NCBI RefSeq assembly: GCF_002737755.1
Contig: NZ_PEGH01000018.1
Span: forward strand, 709,086-773,085
Direction: 5' to 3'
Length of the DNA: 64,000 nt
From: Caulobacter sp. BP25
GTDB lineage: Bacteria > Pseudomonadota > Alphaproteobacteria > Caulobacterales > Caulobacteraceae
Shown one piece after another: positions 61,197-64,000 of this stretch (positions are counted from its first letter, which is position 1; every line of letters starts with the position of its first letter). The translations under genes were made by a program, and so were the position numbers. The notes beneath the pieces are model-generated. The model was not told the origin of the DNA, searched no databases, and saw only the letters and a program-made list of their open reading frames with translations.

Positions 61197-61517
61197 ATGA
61201 GAACGATCCGCGTCATCCTCGTCGCCGCCGCGTTGGCCGCCGCCCTTCCGGGCGGGGCGTCGGCGCAGCGTCGCGGCCCTGACACGCTGGGCGCCGACTG
61301 GCGCGCGCAGTCGGACCAGGCGCGTGGCGGCGTGCAGTCGGGTCGTCTGGTGCCGCTGGGCCGCGTGATCCAGATGATCGCCGCGCGCGTGCCCGGCCGG
61401 GTGCTGGACGCCGGCCTGGAAGGTCGCAACTACCGGGTCCGTTGGGCGGCCGCCGACGGTCGCCGCATTGACTTCATCGTCGACGCCGAGACCGGCCAAA
61501 TCCTGAGCGGGGGCTGA
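61197..61517 (+). CDS. Periplasmic PepSY-domain protein
   Basis: 106 residues: signal peptide ending GGASAQ, then a PepSY-like unit (LVPLGRVIQMIAARVPGRVL, YRVRWAAADGRRIDFIVDAE). It is 14 bases before the response regulator gene, so the three genes to 63715 form a unit. Small PepSY proteins beside two-component systems often act as periplasmic modulators of the sensor kinase. Confidence 0.87.
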   Translation: MRTIRVILVAAALAAALPGGASAQRRGPDTLGADWRAQSDQARGGVQSGRLVPLGRVIQMIAARVPGRVLDAGLEGRNYRVRWAAADGRRIDFIVDAETGQILSGG

Positions 61518-61531
61518 GGAGCTTTCCACCC

Positions 61532-62209
61532 ATGCGCATCCTGCTCGTCGAAGACGATCCCGATCTGACGCGCCAGCTGAAGCTGGCCCTGGCCGACGCC
61601 GGCTACGCGGTCGACCACGCCCCCGACGGCGAGGAAGCCCAGTTCCTGGGCGAGACCGAGCCCTATGACGCGGTGATCCTGGACCTTGGCCTGCCCAAGG
61701 TGGACGGGGTGTCGGTGCTGGAGCGCTGGCGGCGGGGCAGTGTCGCCACGCCCGTGCTGATCCTGACCGCGCGCGGCGCCTGGAGCGACAAGGTCGCCGG
61801 CTTCGACGCGGGCGCCGACGACTATCTGGCCAAGCCGTTCCACACCGAGGAGCTGCTGGCGCGCCTGCGGGCCCTGCTGCGCCGCTCGGCCGGCCACGCC
61901 GCGCCCTCGCTGTCGTGCGGGGCCTTGCGCCTGGACCCGCGCGCCGCCCGCGCCAGCGTCAATGGCGAGCCGCTGCGCCTGACCTCGCTGGAATACCGCC
62001 TGCTGCACTACATGATGATGCACCAGGGCCGGGTGATCGGCCGCACCGAGCTGGTCGAGCATCTTTACGACCAGGACTTCGACCGCGACTCCAACACCAT
62101 CGAGGTGTTCATCGGCCGTCTGCGCAAGAAGCTGGGCGCCGAGCGGATCGAGACCGTCCGGGGCCTGGGTTATCGCCTGGCGCCGCTGCCGGGCGAAGAA
62201 AACGCGTAG
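61532..62209 (+). CDS. OmpR/PhoP-type response regulator
   Basis: 225 residues. Receiver domain with acidic pair VEDDPD, phosphoacceptor Asp51 (VILDLGLPKVDG), Thr in LTARG and Lys in AKPF. The winged helix follows (LTSLEYRLLHYMMMHQGRVI, DSNTIEVFIGRLRKKLGAE), closest in style to PhoP/FeuP/QseB. Partner of the kinase gene 114 bases downstream. Confidence 0.95.
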   Translation: MRILLVEDDPDLTRQLKLALADAGYAVDHAPDGEEAQFLGETEPYDAVILDLGLPKVDGVSVLERWRRGSVATPVLILTARGAWSDKVAGFDAGADDYLAKPFHTEELLARLRALLRRSAGHAAPSLSCGALRLDPRAARASVNGEPLRLTSLEYRLLHYMMMHQGRVIGRTELVEHLYDQDFDRDSNTIEVFIGRLRKKLGAERIETVRGLGYRLAPLPGEENA

Positions 62210-62213
62210 AGCG

Positions 62214-62320
62214 CGCTCCGCAAAAGTGGGAACCGGTTTTGCGATGAGAGTGCGCTCCACTTTGAACCTAAAGCCTTCTCATCCTGATCAAGCCTGCGGG
62301 CTTGATCAGGGAAGGCTTTA
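62214..62320. repeat. Compound two-hairpin intergenic repeat, copy 2
   Basis: Core AAAGTGGGAACCGGTTT (62223-62239) identical to copy 1 at 293-309. A second hairpin has CCTGATCAAGC/GCTTGATCAGG inside AAAGCCTT/AAGGCTTT arms. It separates response regulator from kinase. Confidence 0.85.
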
Positions 62321-62323
62321 GCC

Positions 62324-63715
62324 TTGCTGGACCTGCGCCGCCGTTCGCTGGTCCGCCGCCTGGTCCTGATCGCCGGGATCTGGACCCTGCTGGTCGTGGT
62401 GATCGCCGGCGTGTTCCTGACCGCCCAGTTCCGCGGCGCGGCCATCCGCCGGTTCGACCAGTCTCTGGCGGTGCTGACCGACGACCTCTATGCGGGCTCG
62501 ACGGTCGAGGCGGGCCAGCTGAAGGCGCCGTTCCTGACCGACATCCGGGCCACGCGCGCCTATTCGGGCCGCTACTGGGTGATCCTGGACAAGTCGCCGG
62601 ACGGGGCGATGAAGCCGATCGAGCGTTCGCGCTCGCTGTTCGACAGCGACCTGATGCTGTCCTCGACCCAGATCGACAAGCTGGACGCCGCGCCGGGCAA
62701 GACCCAGTACTTCGACATGCGGGGGCCGCAGGACAAGCCGCTGCGCGCCGCCGCCATCCTGACCCGCCTGCCGGGCTATCCCGATCCCGTGGTGTTCCTG
62801 GCCGCCGAGGACCGCTCGCCGATCGACGACGACGCCGACCGCTTCGCCCGCATCACCGCCTTCGCCCTGCTGATCCTGGGCGGCGGCCTGATCCTGGCCG
62901 TGGTGGTGCAGGTGCGCTTTGGTCTGCAGCCGCTGTTTCGCCTGCGCCGCGAGGTGGCCTCGGTCCGGCGCGGCAAGGCCGAGCGGGTCGAGGGCGTCTA
63001 CCCGGAGGAGCTGTCGCCGCTGGCGACCGAGCTGAACGCCCTGCTGGCCCACAACCAGGAAGTCGTCGAGCGCCAGCGCACTCACGTCGGCAACCTGGCC
63101 CACGCGCTGAAGACGCCGATCTCGGTGATGCTGACCGAGGCCAGCCAGCAGCCGGGCCAACTGGCTGAGGTGGTCGAGCGCCAGGCCCAGACCATGCGCG
63201 AGCAGGTCGACCACCACCTGCGCCGCGCTCGCGCCGCCGCCCGCTCGCAGACCAGCGGCGAGCGCACGCCCGTCGAGCCGATCCTGGACGAGTTGGCTGT
63301 CACGCTCGAACGCATCTTCCAGGACAAGTCCGACGGGCGTGGGATCGAGATCGACTGGCGCTGCCCGGAGGATCTGGCCTTCCAGGGCGAGAAGCAGGAC
63401 CTCATGGAACTGGTCGGCAACGTGATGGAGAACGCGGGCAAGTGGTGCGGGGCTAAGATCCGCGTCGACGCCTCGTCCTCGGGCGAGGCGCGGATGATCA
63501 TCACGGTCGACGACGACGGCCCCGGCCTGCCGCCGGAGGAGCGGGCCCAGGCGCTCAAGCGCGGTCAGCGGCTGGACGAGAACGCGCCGGGCTCGGGCCT
63601 TGGCCTGTCGATCGTCGACGAACTGGCCCGCGCCTATGGCGGGTCGGTCCAGCTTGGTGAATCCCCGCTGGGCGGACTGCGGGTCACCTTGGACCTGCCG
63701 CGCGCCGAAACCTGA
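62324..63715 (+). CDS. Sensor histidine kinase
   Basis: 463 residues from TTG 62324, the first in-frame start after the repeat; no Shine-Dalgarno stands out. Two membrane helices (about residues 12-33 and 180-202) enclose a periplasmic sensor of about 145 residues. A HAMP-like linker, the phosphoacceptor His260 in GNLAHALKTPISVM, then N box NVMENAGKWC, DDDGPGLP and GSGLGLSI follow. The HxLKTP box is typical of PhoQ/FeuQ-type kinases. The periplasmic PepSY protein is a likely regulator; the signal is unknown. Confidence 0.92.
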   Translation: MLDLRRRSLVRRLVLIAGIWTLLVVVIAGVFLTAQFRGAAIRRFDQSLAVLTDDLYAGSTVEAGQLKAPFLTDIRATRAYSGRYWVILDKSPDGAMKPIERSRSLFDSDLMLSSTQIDKLDAAPGKTQYFDMRGPQDKPLRAAAILTRLPGYPDPVVFLAAEDRSPIDDDADRFARITAFALLILGGGLILAVVVQVRFGLQPLFRLRREVASVRRGKAERVEGVYPEELSPLATELNALLAHNQEVVERQRTHVGNLAHALKTPISVMLTEASQQPGQLAEVVERQAQTMREQVDHHLRRARAAARSQTSGERTPVEPILDELAVTLERIFQDKSDGRGIEIDWRCPEDLAFQGEKQDLMELVGNVMENAGKWCGAKIRVDASSSGEARMIITVDDDGPGLPPEERAQALKRGQRLDENAPGSGLGLSIVDELARAYGGSVQLGESPLGGLRVTLDLPRAET

Positions 63716-63905
63716 CCGATCGCGGGCCGCGTCGCGGGGGTGAGAACGACGGCAAAGCGTGCGTAAGTCACTTCCGCCATTGAGTTTTTCTGAGCTGACG
63801 GCCTTTGGATGGCGCGTGCGATTTTTGTCGCGTTTCGGAAATCCTTAACCTGCCCCTGAACATGGTTGACGGAACTGTCGGTTGCATGAGCCGACATGGG
63901 GAACC
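63716..63905. other. Intergenic region before the last gene
   Basis: No gene seen. GTCGG ... CCGAC (63877-63895) forms a hairpin just before GGGGAA, the ribosome site of the next gene. Confidence 0.5.
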
Positions 63906-64000
63906 ATGGCCGCCATCGCCGCCCATAAACTGCAGTTGATCCGGACGCTGGTGGAGACCGCGGCCGATGCGGCTCTGCGCAGCCTGGAGCTGGCCCTGGC
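63906..64000 (+). CDS. Start of an unrecognised gene, cut by the window edge
   Basis: ATG 63906 with GGGGAA at 63898-63903. The visible 31 residues (MAAIAAHKLQLIRTLVETAA, then DAALRSLELAL) are helical and without a signal peptide. Too little is present to name it. Confidence 0.6.
   Translation, partial: MAAIAAHKLQLIRTLVETAADAALRSLELAL

Overview
The window looks like chromosomal DNA of an alphaproteobacterium of the genus Caulobacter or a very close relative. The reasons are high GC, TonB-dependent receptors for sugar uptake, LacI-type operators of the kind described for the Caulobacter xylose regulon, a GTTC-N7-GTTC LexA box, and a Rhodobacter-type gene transfer agent (GTA) cluster.

1-16.2 kb is mostly sugar-acid and plant-polymer metabolism. 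It holds the start of a GntR regulator, D-mannonate dehydratase with a palindrome just before its start, an MFS transporter plus GH43 xylosidase pair behind a xylose-type operator, a second MFS transporter, a TonB receptor divergent from a TetR regulator, MsrA with a YjbR-like gene, tRNA-Ser(GGA), an orphan EACC1-like protein and a tripartite TRAP transporter.

16.6-31.4 kb is a compact, apparently intact set of long-tailed (siphophage-type) tail genes without any head, packaging, integration or replication gene. A CI/LexA-like repressor is divergent from three small early genes. These are followed by tail terminator, tail tube, tail chaperones G and G-T (the latter made only by a -1 ribosomal frameshift and lacking its own start codon), a 1338-residue tape measure, tip and fibre proteins, two holin-like membrane proteins, a lysozyme and a small lipoprotein. 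This fits an F-type tailocin (phage-tail bacteriocin) better than a decayed prophage, and is the best candidate for an undescribed system here.

31.5-41.7 kb carries a periplasmic FKBP isomerase, the pyrimidine-degradation genes rutB-rutC-rutD-rutA with divergent rutR and its operators, an exported FAD amine oxidase paired with a cytochrome c, a 2-oxoglutarate-semialdehyde dehydrogenase behind a xylose-type operator, and an SDR oxidoreductase.

41.9-56.4 kb is an essentially complete GTA cluster in canonical order (small terminase, large terminase, portal, small membrane protein, protease, capsid, connector, tail terminator, tail tube, two chaperones, tape measure, gp12-gp15). It is interrupted by three antisense passenger genes (DUF559 nuclease-like, VOC, DUF805) and by seven palindromic intergenic repeats. 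A perfect LexA box lies between the DUF559 passenger and the portal gene. About fourteen such repeats lie between 32 and 53 kb, but none in the tail-gene cluster.

56.5-64 kb has a DnaJ-type co-chaperone, a large TonB receptor, a lipoprotein hydrolase, a PepSY protein with an OmpR-type response regulator and sensor kinase, and the start of one more gene. All calls are from reading the sequence; no database search was possible.
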